Below, one piece after another: positions 8,441 to 17,171 of a stretch of 64,000 bases of DNA (its first letter is position 1; each line of letters starts with the position of its first letter). The stretch spans positions 62,001 through 126,000 of the forward strand of contig CBFIDK010000004.1 of assembly GCA_965661345.1 (NCBI GenBank), given 5' to 3'. The translations under genes and the position numbers were made by a program. The notes below the pieces were generated by a model. It made no database searches, had not been told where the DNA came from, and saw only the letters and a program-made list of their open reading frames with translations. This DNA comes from GCA-2862585 sp965661345 (GTDB lineage: Bacteria > Bacteroidota > Bacteroidia > Flavobacteriales > UBA7312).

Positions 8441-9504
8441 ATTGTCAAATTGATAAGGTCACAAAGGGATGATATTTCATCTTTAGTATTAAAAGAATGT
8501 AGACAAATTCGTATTCTTTCTGAGCCTTCCGCAACGGTAGGGTGAAGGATTGGCCTCACGTCAAAATCATTAGCTTGTAAATGATGTGCAAATTGTTTCG
8601 TTTGTACATTTCCACCTATCACGATACATTGTATTGCCGAATCGCTTGGAAGTAAATGTGGGTGTTTGCACAGTTGTTTAAACAGAGATATATTGTCAAG
8701 CAATTTCGCTCTTTCCTCAGTTATTTTCACTTCATCATAGGCCCAAATTATCCGTTCTACAGAATGGGCTGAAAGAGCAGTAGTATAAATAAATGGCCTC
8801 GAAAAATTTATCAAGTAATCGATTAAAGTTTTGCTTCCTACAATGGCTGCCCCATGGCTTCCCATGGCCTTTCCGTATGTATATATTTTGGCAAAGCAAG
8901 TAATATAATGCGCGAGTCCTTGTCCATAATTGCCAAATACACCCACCGCATGGGCTTCATCAATAATAAGTTTTGCATTATAGTTTTGGCACACGTTCAT
9001 GATTTCCTCAAGAGGTGCAAAGTCTCCGTCCATGGAATAAACGCTTTCTACAACGACATAGGTGGTGCCGCTTGCACGTTTTAGCTTTTCTTCGAGCTGT
9101 GAGGTGTCATTATGCTTAAAGGAAAAATTTCGAGCAACGCCTAATTTGATGCCATCTCGAATTGAAGCGTGGCATAACTGATCGTAAATTACGGTATCGT
9201 CTTTTTGAGGGACTGCTGAAAGTAAACCTAAGTTTGCCGAATATCCTGAATTAAACAATAGTGCTGATTCCGTTTGGTGGAAGTTGGCTATTTTCTTTTC
9301 GGCGCTTTCGTGAATGGGGCTGTTGCCACTAATTAAACGGCTTCCTGTTGAGCCAACAGATGCTGAACTGCTCCATTTTTTTGAGGAAAAACCCAAGTAA
9401 TCATTGGAACAGAAATCTATGGTAGATGAAGAAATGCTTAATTCTCGTAAGGCGTTTTTATTCTGTCTATCTGCTAAATTTTCGTGTAGCTTATCTTCTA
9501 GCAT
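8437..9504 (-). CDS. bioF: 8-amino-7-oxononanoate synthase
   Basis: PLP enzyme of the alpha-oxoamine synthase family that condenses a pimeloyl thioester with alanine, the first committed step of the biotin ring pathway. Visible are the N-terminal NDYLGFS segment (34-40), GSTGSRLISGN (51-61), DEAHAVG (182-188) and the PLP lysine K212 in YGKAMGSHG. At 355 residues it is shorter than E. coli BioF (384), mainly at the N-terminus. The gene heads the minus-strand bio operon and has a -7 element 7 nt before its ATG. A KBL-type enzyme is excluded by the operon context. Confidence 0.94.
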   Translation of the reverse strand: MLEDKLHENLADRQNKNALRELSISSSTIDFCSNDYLGFSSKKWSSSASVGSTGSRLISGNSPIHESAEKKIANFHQTESALLFNSGYSANLGLLSAVPQKDDTVIYDQLCHASIRDGIKLGVARNFSFKHNDTSQLEEKLKRASGTTYVVVESVYSMDGDFAPLEEIMNVCQNYNAKLIIDEAHAVGVFGNYGQGLAHYITCFAKIYTYGKAMGSHGAAIVGSKTLIDYLINFSRPFIYTTALSAHSVERIIWAYDEVKITEERAKLLDNISLFKQLCKHPHLLPSDSAIQCIVIGGNVQTKQFAHHLQANDFDVRPILHPTVAEGSERIRICLHSFNTKDEISSLCDLINLTI

Positions 9505-9511
9505 AATAGTT

Positions 9512-9519
9512 CAAATATA
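9512..9519 (-). promoter_or_regulatory. -7 element of the bio operon
   Basis: TATATTTG on the minus strand, exactly 7 nt before the bioF ATG at 9504. The transcript would start at or very near the start codon. No BirA-like operator palindrome is visible between 9505 and 9523. Confidence 0.5.
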
Positions 9520-9523
9520 GTAT

Positions 9524-9549
9524 AAAAAAAAGCTTACCCTTGTAAGCTT
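9524..9549 (-). terminator. Rho-independent terminator after the S74 pair
   Basis: The 8-bp stem AAGCTTAC/GTAAGCTT (9549-9542 with 9537-9530) with a 4-nt loop is followed on the minus strand by seven or eight T. It ends transcription of the 11847-9605 genes just before the bio promoter. Confidence 0.8.
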
Positions 9550-9604
9550 TATTCATAAATTTTTGTCTTATTGGCTATCTGCAATTTAAAAACAGAACAC
9601 TAAT

Positions 9605-10753
9605 TCAGTGTTTGTTTTTTATGGATTTTTTTAGCTTTTCTATTGTTTTCCTGTCGGCAATGTTTTCGTTTTCTAGCGCTATACTTTCTTCATGCAATTC
9701 TTTTACGGCATTTATTAGCGTAAATAGTATTTCGGAAGAATTGAATGATTTTAAATCCTCAATACCAGTAGCTAAACTGTCATTTGTTGTCGTAACCGTT
9801 GCAGGCAATACCTCTTCTATTTCTTGAGCAATAACGCCTACATAGGTACGGTCTAAATCTGTTAAATTGGATTTTTCGGTGTACTGATAACTTACAGGAT
9901 TAATTTTCAAAATATGTTCTAGCCCTTTTTTATAGGGTGTAACGTTCTTTTTTATTCTTCTGTCTGAAAATACTGTCCAAAGGCCTCCACCTGTGCAGGT
10001 TGCATCACCATTTACAGACAGCTCATAATTGGAGATAAATGGGTGGTTAATGGAGATGTTATTGGGTTGGCTTACACTAACCATAGGGAATACCAACCAA
10101 GGTCCATTGACAATCCAAAACACAATATCTGGTTCTGGTGAAAATAGACTAGAGCTTCCTGCTACTAAGTCTAAGCGGCCTGAAAATGGCGCTTCGGCAT
10201 TGTTACCGTGTAAATCTATGCAGGCACCTTGAGTGTTATCAAAGGTATCGTCGTCACCAGAAGTGATTCTTAACCTCCCTTGATTACCATTAATACCAAG
10301 TACTGCAGAGTTATTTAGATTATTGTTAGGCTGGAATACCACTTCTGAAAAAAGAACTCTGTGGCGGTTCGATGGGCTAGGCATTATTAACAGCCTGTCA
10401 AGGTTATTAGACTTAAGCAGAAACACCGAATTGTCAGTTGTTCCAATAAATTTGTTAATATCACTATTTAAAGCATTTCCACTTAAACCCCAACCGCTTG
10501 AAGTGGTTGTGCTACCACCAAGCTCAGTCCAACTGCTGCCATTATAAAACATGATTTTTCCTAGGTCAGATCTGTAAGCAATAGAGCCTGCTTGTGGTGC
10601 AGGACTAGTAATACCGTTTAATGATGCGGCACTGCCATAGGAGTGAAAGCGCATCAAAGCGTTAGCGTCTTGAATATCTTGCCCAAAGGCACTAATAGCT
10701 ATGAAGCTCGAAAGAATGACGCATCGCCATATGTTTGTCAATACTACGTTCAT
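9605..10753 (-). CDS. Secreted protein with C-terminal S74 intramolecular chaperone domain
   Basis: The 382-residue protein has a signal peptide (about 1-24) and a Ser/Asn/Gly-rich middle. A C-terminal Peptidase_S74 (endosialidase chaperone) domain starts near residue 263. Its opening FSDRRIKKNV holds the Ser-Asp-x-Arg-x-Lys pattern where such domains cut themselves off after trimer assembly. A short coiled coil ends the protein (about 340-380). Known S74 proteins are trimeric tail fibres or fibre-like surface proteins. No phage genes are nearby, so a cell-surface fibre is the better guess. It overlaps its paralogue by one base. Confidence 0.85.
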   Translation of the reverse strand: MNVVLTNIWRCVILSSFIAISAFGQDIQDANALMRFHSYGSAASLNGITSPAPQAGSIAYRSDLGKIMFYNGSSWTELGGSTTTSSGWGLSGNALNSDINKFIGTTDNSVFLLKSNNLDRLLIMPSPSNRHRVLFSEVVFQPNNNLNNSAVLGINGNQGRLRITSGDDDTFDNTQGACIDLHGNNAEAPFSGRLDLVAGSSSLFSPEPDIVFWIVNGPWLVFPMVSVSQPNNISINHPFISNYELSVNGDATCTGGGLWTVFSDRRIKKNVTPYKKGLEHILKINPVSYQYTEKSNLTDLDRTYVGVIAQEIEEVLPATVTTTNDSLATGIEDLKSFNSSEILFTLINAVKELHEESIALENENIADRKTIEKLKKSIKNKH

Positions 10754-11847
10754 TAGTTATTTTTTATGGATTTCGTAAGGGATTTAATCAGCCGTCTGTT
10801 TTCGGCATTTTCTTCCCGTAATGCTTTGTTTTTTTGATCCAATTCTTTTACGGCATTAATTAATGTGAACAGTATTTCGGATGCGTTGAACATTCTCAAA
10901 TCATCATAACCACTATTTAAACTGTCATTAACAATACGTACGGTTGAAGGTAGCACTTCTTCCATTTCTTGAGCAATAACGCCAACAAATGACTCCTCTA
11001 AATCAGACACTCCAGATTTTTCGGCGTACTGATAATTCACCGGTCTAATTTTCAGAATTTTATCTATTCCTTTAGTATATGGAACAACGTTCTTTTTTAC
11101 TCGTCTATCGGATAAGTTTGTCCAGGCTCCGCCTCCTGATTTAGCGGCATAACCATTGACAACTAGCCTCATGCCTGAAGGAGGCGTTGATGTGTTAATT
11201 GCAAAGATTCCATCAGACGTAATTGTAGCTGCTAAACCCGAGCCAGACCAAAACGTAATGGCTGAACCAGATGCATTACTGCCAGCCACCAAGTCTAAGC
11301 GACCTGAGTATGGCTGTTCTGCATTGTTGGCGTGCAAATCTATACAGGCGCCTTGAGTATTGTTAAAGGTGTCGTCGTTTCCGGCGGTGATTCTTAATCT
11401 TCCTTGGTTGCCATTAATGCCAAGGACTGCAGAGTTATTTAGATTAGAATTGGGAAAGTATACAACTTTTGGAAAAAGAACTCTATGGCGGTTAGATGGG
11501 CTAGGCATAATTATTAACCTGTCAGTATTATTGGATCTAAATCGAAACTCGGAATTGTCGGTCGTTCCAAGAAATTTGTTTATGTCGCCATTAAGGGCAT
11601 TTCCAGATAAACCCCAACCGCTTGAAGAGGATGCACCACTGCCAAATTGAACCCAAGATGAATTATTACGGTAAAACATTTGACCTAAATCAGAGCGGTA
11701 AGCAATAGAGCCCGGTTGCGCTGAGCTAACACCGTTTAGGGTTGCGGCACTATTAAAAGAATGTGGCCGAATTAAAGTATTTGCATTTTGGGAGTAAACA
11801 TTTGAAAAAGTAAAGCATATGGCTAAACCAAGAAAGTAGTTTTTCAT
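10753..11847 (-). CDS. Secreted S74-domain protein, paralogue of the next gene
   Basis: Tandem paralogue of 9605-10753. The two align along their whole length: AGSIAYRSDLG, a shared SSSGWGLSGNALN-like block, NRHRVLF, SDRR-KKNV and a coiled-coil end. The frame is open from 11877, but the -7 box TAAGTTTG covers 11875-11882. The ATG at 11847 begins a clean signal peptide (MKNYFLGLAICFTFSNVYSQ) and was chosen, giving 364 residues. The S74 domain runs from about 246 to 340. Function is unknown; a homo- or heterotrimeric surface fibre is inferred from the family. Confidence 0.85.
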   Translation of the reverse strand: MKNYFLGLAICFTFSNVYSQNANTLIRPHSFNSAATLNGVSSAQPGSIAYRSDLGQMFYRNNSSWVQFGSGASSSSGWGLSGNALNGDINKFLGTTDNSEFRFRSNNTDRLIIMPSPSNRHRVLFPKVVYFPNSNLNNSAVLGINGNQGRLRITAGNDDTFNNTQGACIDLHANNAEQPYSGRLDLVAGSNASGSAITFWSGSGLAATITSDGIFAINTSTPPSGMRLVVNGYAAKSGGGAWTNLSDRRVKKNVVPYTKGIDKILKIRPVNYQYAEKSGVSDLEESFVGVIAQEMEEVLPSTVRIVNDSLNSGYDDLRMFNASEILFTLINAVKELDQKNKALREENAENRRLIKSLTKSIKNN

Positions 11848-11874
11848 TTCAGTAGCGTTTGACATTAAGTCCAA

Positions 11875-11882
11875 CAAACTTA
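11875..11882 (-). promoter_or_regulatory. -7 element for the S74 gene pair
   Basis: TAAGTTTG on the minus strand, 27 nt before the ATG at 11847. It argues against an in-frame start at 11877, which would lie inside the promoter. Confidence 0.45.
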
Positions 11883-11944
11883 CAAAAAATGTTTGTCTTT
11901 ATAACTTGCTTAACTGAAAAATGGACTTGCTTAATACTGACCTT

Positions 11945-12187
11945 TTAGTCTGCTAAAACAATAACTTTGTTATTCTGCATTTCAATCACGCCGCCATTAA
12001 TTTCATAATGTTCGGTAGTATTATTGGTATCAATAACCCTTACCTTACCCTTTGTTAATGAGGAAATGATGGGCGCGTGGTTATTCAAGATTTCAAACTT
12101 ACCAGTAACGCCTGGAAGTTGAATTGAAGTCACTTCGCCTTCAAACACTTTTTTTTCTGGAGTGATGATTTCTAAATGCATAGTCAA
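11945..12187 (-). CDS. atpC: ATP synthase F1 epsilon subunit, short form
   Basis: Epsilon subunit of the central stalk of F1Fo ATP synthase. The 80 residues cover only the N-terminal beta-sandwich (IQLPGVTGKFEILNNHAPII). The C-terminal two-helix arm that inhibits ATP hydrolysis in E. coli is absent. The frame is intact and short epsilons are usual in Bacteroidota, so this is not a truncation. It lies 3 nt after atpD. The remaining atp genes are not in the window, in line with the split atp locus of this phylum. Confidence 0.95.
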   Translation of the reverse strand: MTMHLEIITPEKKVFEGEVTSIQLPGVTGKFEILNNHAPIISSLTKGKVRVIDTNNTTEHYEINGGVIEMQNNKVIVLAD

Positions 12188-12190
12188 AAA

Positions 12191-13699
12191 TTATTTAGCT
12201 TCGGCTAACATTTTTTCTCCCTTCTCTTTCGCTTCTTCTATGGTTCCTACGAGGTTGAAGGCAGCTTCTGGGTATTGATCCATTTCACCATCCATAATCA
12301 TGTTAAATCCTTTGATAGTGTCTTGAATGTCAACTAAAACTCCTTTAAGACCTGTAAATTGTTCTGCAACGTGGAATGGCTGAGATAAGAATCGTTGAAC
12401 ACGACGTGCTCTAGAAACGGCTAACTTATCATCATCGGAAAGTTCCTCCATACCAAGGATAGCAATAATATCTTGAAGTTCTTTGTAGCGTTGTAGCAAT
12501 TGCTTTACTTTTTGCGCACAGTCGTAATGCTCGTCACCTACAACATCAGGCGATAAAATTCTAGATGTTGAATCCAATGGATCAACAGCTGGGTATATAC
12601 CAAGTTCAGCAATCTTACGAGATAATACTGTGGTAGCATCTAAGTGAGCAAAGGTTGTTGCTGGGGCAGGGTCGGTCAAGTCATCTGCAGGTACATAAAC
12701 TGCTTGTACAGAAGTAATTGAACCGTTTTTCGTAGAGGTAATACGCTCTTGCATGGTACCCATTTCAGTAGCTAGGGTTGGTTGGTAACCTACCGCTGAA
12801 GGCATACGTCCTAAAAGTGCAGATACCTCTGAACCGGCTTGTGTAAATCGGAAGATGTTATCAACGAAGAATAAAACGTCACGTCCTTTTCCTTGACCGT
12901 CACCGTCACGGAAATATTCTGCAAGTGTTAAACCAGAAAGAGCCACACGTGCACGTGCCCCAGGAGGTTCATTCATCTGACCAAATACGAAAGAAGCTTT
13001 AGAATCGCCCATTTTTGTAGCGTCAACTTTAGATAAGTCCCATCCACCTTCTTCCATTGAGTGTAAGAAATCAGGACCATAATCAATTATTCCAGATTCT
13101 AACATCTCTCTTAATAAATCGTTTCCTTCACGAGTTCTTTCACCAACACCCGCAAATACCGATAATCCACCGTGACCTTTTGCAATGTTATTAATTAACT
13201 CCTGAATTAGTACTGTTTTACCTACACCAGCACCACCGAAAAGACCAATTTTACCACCTTTAGCATAAGGCTCAATTAAGTCAATAACTTTAATACCTGT
13301 GTAAAGTACTTCAGTAGAGGTTGAAAGGTCTTCAAATTTTGGAGCATCGCGGTGAATAGGTAATCCGTTTTCTCTGTCTAGATTATCCATTCCGTCGATA
13401 GCTTCTCCAATCACATTGAATACTCTACCTTTAATGTGTTCACCAGCTGGCATTTTGATTGGTGCGCCAGTAGCAACTACCTCAATACCTCTCTTTAATC
13501 CGTCTGTAGAGTCCATAGAGATGGCACGAACCGTGTCTTCTCCAATGTGCTGTTGGCATTCTAAAACTAATTTAGTGCCGTTTTCTTTTGTGATTTCTAG
13601 TGAATCGTATATATCAGGTAATCCTGATTCGTTGTTTTCAAAAGTAACATCGACTACTGGGCCAATGATTTGAGAAATTTTACCTTTGCTGTGTGACAT
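12191..13699 (-). CDS. atpD: ATP synthase F1 beta subunit
   Basis: Catalytic beta subunit of F1Fo ATP synthase, on the inner face of the inner membrane. Walker A is GGAGVGKT (155-162), followed by the strongly conserved GERTREGNDL and the MEELSDDDK version of the DELSEED lever. At 502 residues it is full length for Bacteroidota. It is followed after 3 nt by atpC. The promoter lies 46 nt upstream of the start, in the gap shared with the divergent ribF. Confidence 0.98.
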   Translation of the reverse strand: MSHSKGKISQIIGPVVDVTFENNESGLPDIYDSLEITKENGTKLVLECQQHIGEDTVRAISMDSTDGLKRGIEVVATGAPIKMPAGEHIKGRVFNVIGEAIDGMDNLDRENGLPIHRDAPKFEDLSTSTEVLYTGIKVIDLIEPYAKGGKIGLFGGAGVGKTVLIQELINNIAKGHGGLSVFAGVGERTREGNDLLREMLESGIIDYGPDFLHSMEEGGWDLSKVDATKMGDSKASFVFGQMNEPPGARARVALSGLTLAEYFRDGDGQGKGRDVLFFVDNIFRFTQAGSEVSALLGRMPSAVGYQPTLATEMGTMQERITSTKNGSITSVQAVYVPADDLTDPAPATTFAHLDATTVLSRKIAELGIYPAVDPLDSTSRILSPDVVGDEHYDCAQKVKQLLQRYKELQDIIAILGMEELSDDDKLAVSRARRVQRFLSQPFHVAEQFTGLKGVLVDIQDTIKGFNMIMDGEMDQYPEAAFNLVGTIEEAKEKGEKMLAEAK

Positions 13700-13745
13700 T
13701 TTATTGTAAACTTAAAATTAGGTTTTTATTCCGATTTATTTCGGG

Positions 13746-13777
13746 CAAATTTACACGAATTATTTAGTACCACACAA
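13746..13777 (-). promoter_or_regulatory. atpD promoter (TTG-N21-TAAATTTG)
   Basis: On the minus strand the -33 TTG is at 13777-13775 and the -7 element TAAATTTG at 13753-13746, separated by 21 nt. This fits the Bacteroidota sigma-ABfr consensus. The leader to the atpD ATG is about 40 nt. Confidence 0.7.
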
Positions 13778-13801
13778 AGAATTAATCAATAAATTAATTG
13801 C

Positions 13802-13809
13802 TACTTTTG
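13802..13809 (+). promoter_or_regulatory. -7 element for ribF
   Basis: TACTTTTG matches TAnnTTTG, 35 nt before the TTG start of ribF. No TTG is found at -33 spacing. Confidence 0.35.
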
Positions 13810-13844
13810 AACAAGGTTTTAACATTTATTACAATCGCAATAAT

Positions 13845-14771
13845 TTGAAGATTTATCACTCTATTTCTGAATTCAAAAATGTGCGTCGTCCTATTCTTAC
13901 AACAGGGACTTTTGACGGGGTGCATTTTGGTCACAAAACAATAATAAATAGGCTTAAAGAAATAGCTCAGGAAGAAGGTGGCGAAACGGTTTTACTGACC
14001 TTTTTTCCGCACCCAAGGATGGTGTTGTTTCCAGACGACCACAAATTGCAATTAATAAACACTTTAGAAGAAAAAATAGAGCTGCTGAAATCGGCTGGCA
14101 TCGACCATTTAATAATCCATCCTTTTACTAAAGCCTTTTCTCGTACAACCTCGATGAATTTTGTGAGAGATATTATTGTCAATCAAATCAATACGCATAA
14201 GCTCGTTATAGGTTACAACCACCATTTTGGAAGAAATAGGGAAGGTTCTTTTGAGCACTTAAAAGAATTTTCTCCTTTGTACGGTTTTCAAGTAGAAGAA
14301 ATACCTGCTCAGCTTTTAGATGAGGTCAGTGTTAGTTCTACCAAAATTAGAAAGGCACTGCTGGCCGGTGAAGTTTCAAAAGCACAGCATTATTTAGGCT
14401 ATCATTATCAGTTTGAGGGTACTGTTATTCAAGGAAAGGAAATTGGAAGAACTATCGGCTTTCCGACGGCAAATTTAAAAGCGAATGATTCAACAAAGCT
14501 CATTCCTAAAGACGGTGTTTATGCGGTTAACGTATTTTACAACAACCAAACGTTAAACGGCATGATGAACATCGGCAAAAACCCCACCTTGGGAATTAAC
14601 GAGCGGTCTTTAGAAGTGCATATTTTCAATTTTGATACAGACTTGTATGGCGCTCAGTTAAAGGTGAAATTTGTTGAACGGCTTCGTGAAGAAATGACCT
14701 TTGAAAATCTAGAGGAGTTGAAAACCCAATTGGCAATTGATAAAGAAATGGCGATTAAAGAATTAGCCTAA
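13845..14771 (+). CDS. ribF: Bifunctional riboflavin kinase / FAD synthetase
   Basis: Turns riboflavin into FMN and then FAD. The N-terminal nucleotidyltransferase half carries GTFDGVHFGH (21-30). The C-terminal kinase half carries GRTIGFPTAN (near residue 200). At 308 residues it is full length. The start is a TTG: no ATG lies in frame upstream, and the next residues KIYHSISEF match the usual N-terminus of Bacteroidota RibF. It is transcribed alone and ends at a strong hairpin. Confidence 0.96.
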   Translation: MKIYHSISEFKNVRRPILTTGTFDGVHFGHKTIINRLKEIAQEEGGETVLLTFFPHPRMVLFPDDHKLQLINTLEEKIELLKSAGIDHLIIHPFTKAFSRTTSMNFVRDIIVNQINTHKLVIGYNHHFGRNREGSFEHLKEFSPLYGFQVEEIPAQLLDEVSVSSTKIRKALLAGEVSKAQHYLGYHYQFEGTVIQGKEIGRTIGFPTANLKANDSTKLIPKDGVYAVNVFYNNQTLNGMMNIGKNPTLGINERSLEVHIFNFDTDLYGAQLKVKFVERLREEMTFENLEELKTQLAIDKEMAIKELA

Positions 14772-14772
14772 A

Positions 14773-14800
14773 AAAAGCCCTCGAATTTTCGAGGGCTTTT
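14773..14800. terminator. Bidirectional terminator between ribF and the TonB receptor
   Basis: A 13-bp inverted repeat (AAAAGCCCTCGAA with TTCGAGGGCTTTT) is flanked by A and T runs on both sides. It lies between convergent genes and can end transcription from either side. Confidence 0.9.
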
Positions 14801-14803
14801 AGT

Positions 14804-17008
14804 TTAGAAACCTAAGGTTAATCCAAACAAGAAATTTCGTTTTGCTTGCGGGAAATACCCAGCCATATCATAGCCCCCATCGCTGTTTGCCGTTACGTAG
14901 GCATCGTCTGGTCTAGGGTCGTAGCCGTCCGATTTAAAGCGGTAAATCCATGCGTTATTGACGTAATTTTCATCCAACAAATTATTGATTTGAAGACTCA
15001 GTCGAGCGTGCTTGAAAAGACTGCTTTTAATGTCCCAAATAAACCGTCCGTGGTGTACTAAATAAGCGTCTAATTTTCTGTCTTCGCTTGAGGTGTTGTC
15101 AATGTATTGCTCGTCAACATATTTGGAAATCAGTTGAAGTTGCATCTTATCGTTTAGCTTATAATTGAATTTACTCGCCCAAATAAGTTCAGGAGAAAAA
15201 GCAATAGTTGTGTTTTGATACTGAACAGCTTCTTGTCCCCAAGTGTCCCAATTGTCAACGTATTCTGTGTAGTGTGCAATGGTGTTTTCACTAAATGAAA
15301 TGTTTCCAGACCAGTCAATTTTTTGGTTGAATTTATAGCCAGCTTCAATTTCAATTCCTTTGCGTTCTGAATAACCCACATTTTCTCGCGTGTATTCACC
15401 AACATCGTTAATCTTGCCTGTCAAAATGAGTTGATTTTCATAAATCATATAGTAGGCATTGGCTGAAAAAATGAAGTTTTTATTTGCCATTTTATAGCCC
15501 AATTCCGTATCGTAAAGGGTTTCGTGCAAGGGTCTTGAATTTGGCGAAGAATCTACAAAGTCACTTCTATTCGGTTCGCGATTGGCAACGGCAAAAGAAG
15601 CGAATGCGCTTGTGGTGCTGTTTATTTGGTAAAATGCACCAAATTTTGGGTTAAAGAAATCAAAATTTACAGTGTCTTGCAATGACGTTCCGTTATCATC
15701 CTTTCCGATAAAGGAGTAGTCTACGTAACGTTTCTGCAAATCGCCATACAAAGTGAGTTCATCGCTGTATTTGTAAAGCCCTTTGGCATACACATTGAAG
15801 TCTGTCTTAACGGCATCGTTGTCGTAGTAGACATGGTCGATTACACCATTACTAGCGTATTCTGCCCAACGGACTACTCCATAGTGTTTTCCTTCATAAG
15901 TGTTCCATCCGCCACCAAGGGTGTATTCAAAATTATTTGTGCTGTTTTGGTAAGAAAAAATTGTTCCGTAGAAGTCGTTGTCGAGCCATTTTCTTCGTAT
16001 TAAATCAGTGCTTGTTACTGTATCGTTTCCAACCACTAGGTTGTTTAAGCCGTAATCGGCAAAGTCTTCGCCTTGCTTAAACTGTTCGTAATAACCTCTG
16101 CCTTGTGTGTAATGTAAACCCAAATTAAAGGAAGCCGTTGCACTCAATTGCTTGTTGTAATGCATCATGTAATGGTCTTGCCAATAGTTGTCTGTTTCAT
16201 TTTCATAGGTGTAGCTATTGAATGTCCTTAAGCTATCGTCATTGATGTAGGATAGAGGTACGCCATTCCAGGCTTGGTAGGTTTTTTCCTTTCCAGAAAT
16301 GAGGGTAAATTTTAGCACCTCATCAATTCCGTAGTAGGCAGCAGAAAGGTACATCGATTTCAAATCTGATGTGGCTCTGTCTATGTAGCCGTCTGACGAT
16401 AGTCTTGAAAGACGTCCGTCTAGTGTAAATTTATTGGCTAATAAGCCCGTTCCAAATTCCACATTATTTTTTAAGGTGTTGTAAGAGCCAATGCTGTTAT
16501 TAGTCGTTGCATAAGCATTGGGTCTTAGTTTTTGCGTTCGGAGATTTACTGTAGCCCCAAAAGCACCGGCACCGTTGGTAGAGCTTCCAACACCTCTCTG
16601 GATTTGAATATCTTCCACGGATGAGGTGAAGTCAGGCATATTTACCCACCAAACTCCTTGAGATTCGGCATCGTTAAGAGGAATACCGTCAATGGTTACG
16701 TTTATTCGTGTTGGGTCGCTACCACGCACCCTAAAACCAGTGTATCCTATGCCGGCACCAGCATCTGAAGTTGTTACGACTGAAGGTGTTAGCGATAGCA
16801 TGTAAGGAATGTCTTGTCCTAAATTTTGTTCATCCAAGGCATCTTGTGTGATGTTGGAATAGGACATGGGCGTTTTTTCAGTTGCCCGTAATGCATTGAT
16901 GTTGACTTCTTGCAAGTCAGGGTAAATAATGAGTGTATCGGACTGCTGGGCAGAGAGATACAAGCACGACGCTAAAAAGCATAGGCTAAAAGTTGATTTG
17001 ATTGTCAT
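14804..17008 (-). CDS. TonB-dependent outer-membrane receptor, probably for thiamine
   Basis: Outer-membrane active transporter of 734 residues. A signal peptide (about 1-20) is followed directly by the plug domain (about 35-155; VRGSDPTRINVTIDGIPLNDAES, SSTNGAGAFGATVNLRT region) and a 22-strand barrel ending in an aromatic-rich strand (FLFGLTLGF). It lacks the carboxypeptidase-like N-terminal domain of SusC receptors. The leader is a TPP riboswitch, and a thiamine-binding protein lies two genes upstream, so the cargo is most likely thiamine, a phosphorylated form or a precursor; this is inferred from regulation. Confidence 0.9.
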   Translation of the reverse strand: MTIKSTFSLCFLASCLYLSAQQSDTLIIYPDLQEVNINALRATEKTPMSYSNITQDALDEQNLGQDIPYMLSLTPSVVTTSDAGAGIGYTGFRVRGSDPTRINVTIDGIPLNDAESQGVWWVNMPDFTSSVEDIQIQRGVGSSTNGAGAFGATVNLRTQKLRPNAYATTNNSIGSYNTLKNNVEFGTGLLANKFTLDGRLSRLSSDGYIDRATSDLKSMYLSAAYYGIDEVLKFTLISGKEKTYQAWNGVPLSYINDDSLRTFNSYTYENETDNYWQDHYMMHYNKQLSATASFNLGLHYTQGRGYYEQFKQGEDFADYGLNNLVVGNDTVTSTDLIRRKWLDNDFYGTIFSYQNSTNNFEYTLGGGWNTYEGKHYGVVRWAEYASNGVIDHVYYDNDAVKTDFNVYAKGLYKYSDELTLYGDLQKRYVDYSFIGKDDNGTSLQDTVNFDFFNPKFGAFYQINSTTSAFASFAVANREPNRSDFVDSSPNSRPLHETLYDTELGYKMANKNFIFSANAYYMIYENQLILTGKINDVGEYTRENVGYSERKGIEIEAGYKFNQKIDWSGNISFSENTIAHYTEYVDNWDTWGQEAVQYQNTTIAFSPELIWASKFNYKLNDKMQLQLISKYVDEQYIDNTSSEDRKLDAYLVHHGRFIWDIKSSLFKHARLSLQINNLLDENYVNNAWIYRFKSDGYDPRPDDAYVTANSDGGYDMAGYFPQAKRNFLFGLTLGF

Positions 17009-17049
17009 TTTTTTGATATTTTTCGTTAAACACTACCACCGACACGGAG

Positions 17050-17150
17050 CTGCCAATGGATAATTATGTTAAACTCCCTTCCCTTCCAAGAATTACCTTG
17101 GCAGGTTCAATGGGTATAATCTCAGCCCTGTTCAGGCACCCCGTAAAGAC
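17050..17150 (-). ncRNA. TPP riboswitch (THI element) controlling the TonB receptor
   Basis: The minus strand has the THI-box core in order: ACGGGGTGCC, GGCTGAGA, ATACCC, TTGAACCTG, GGTAAT and AGGGAAGGGAG (aptamer about 17146-17072). The CCAAG/CTTGG helix around GGTAAT replaces the usual CTGG/CCAG. A possible switching element follows: TTGGCAG at 17056-17050 is the exact complement of CTGCCAA at 17104-17098 inside the aptamer, so the free RNA could refold. High thiamine pyrophosphate would then repress the receptor. Confidence 0.93.
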
Positions 17151-17171
17151 GGGGCAAAGTTAGTATTCTTT

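Noticed and set aside
9605..11877. S74 proteins considered as prophage tail fibres
   Set aside because: Both have signal peptides, and neighbours are housekeeping genes (atpC, bio operon) without phage markers.
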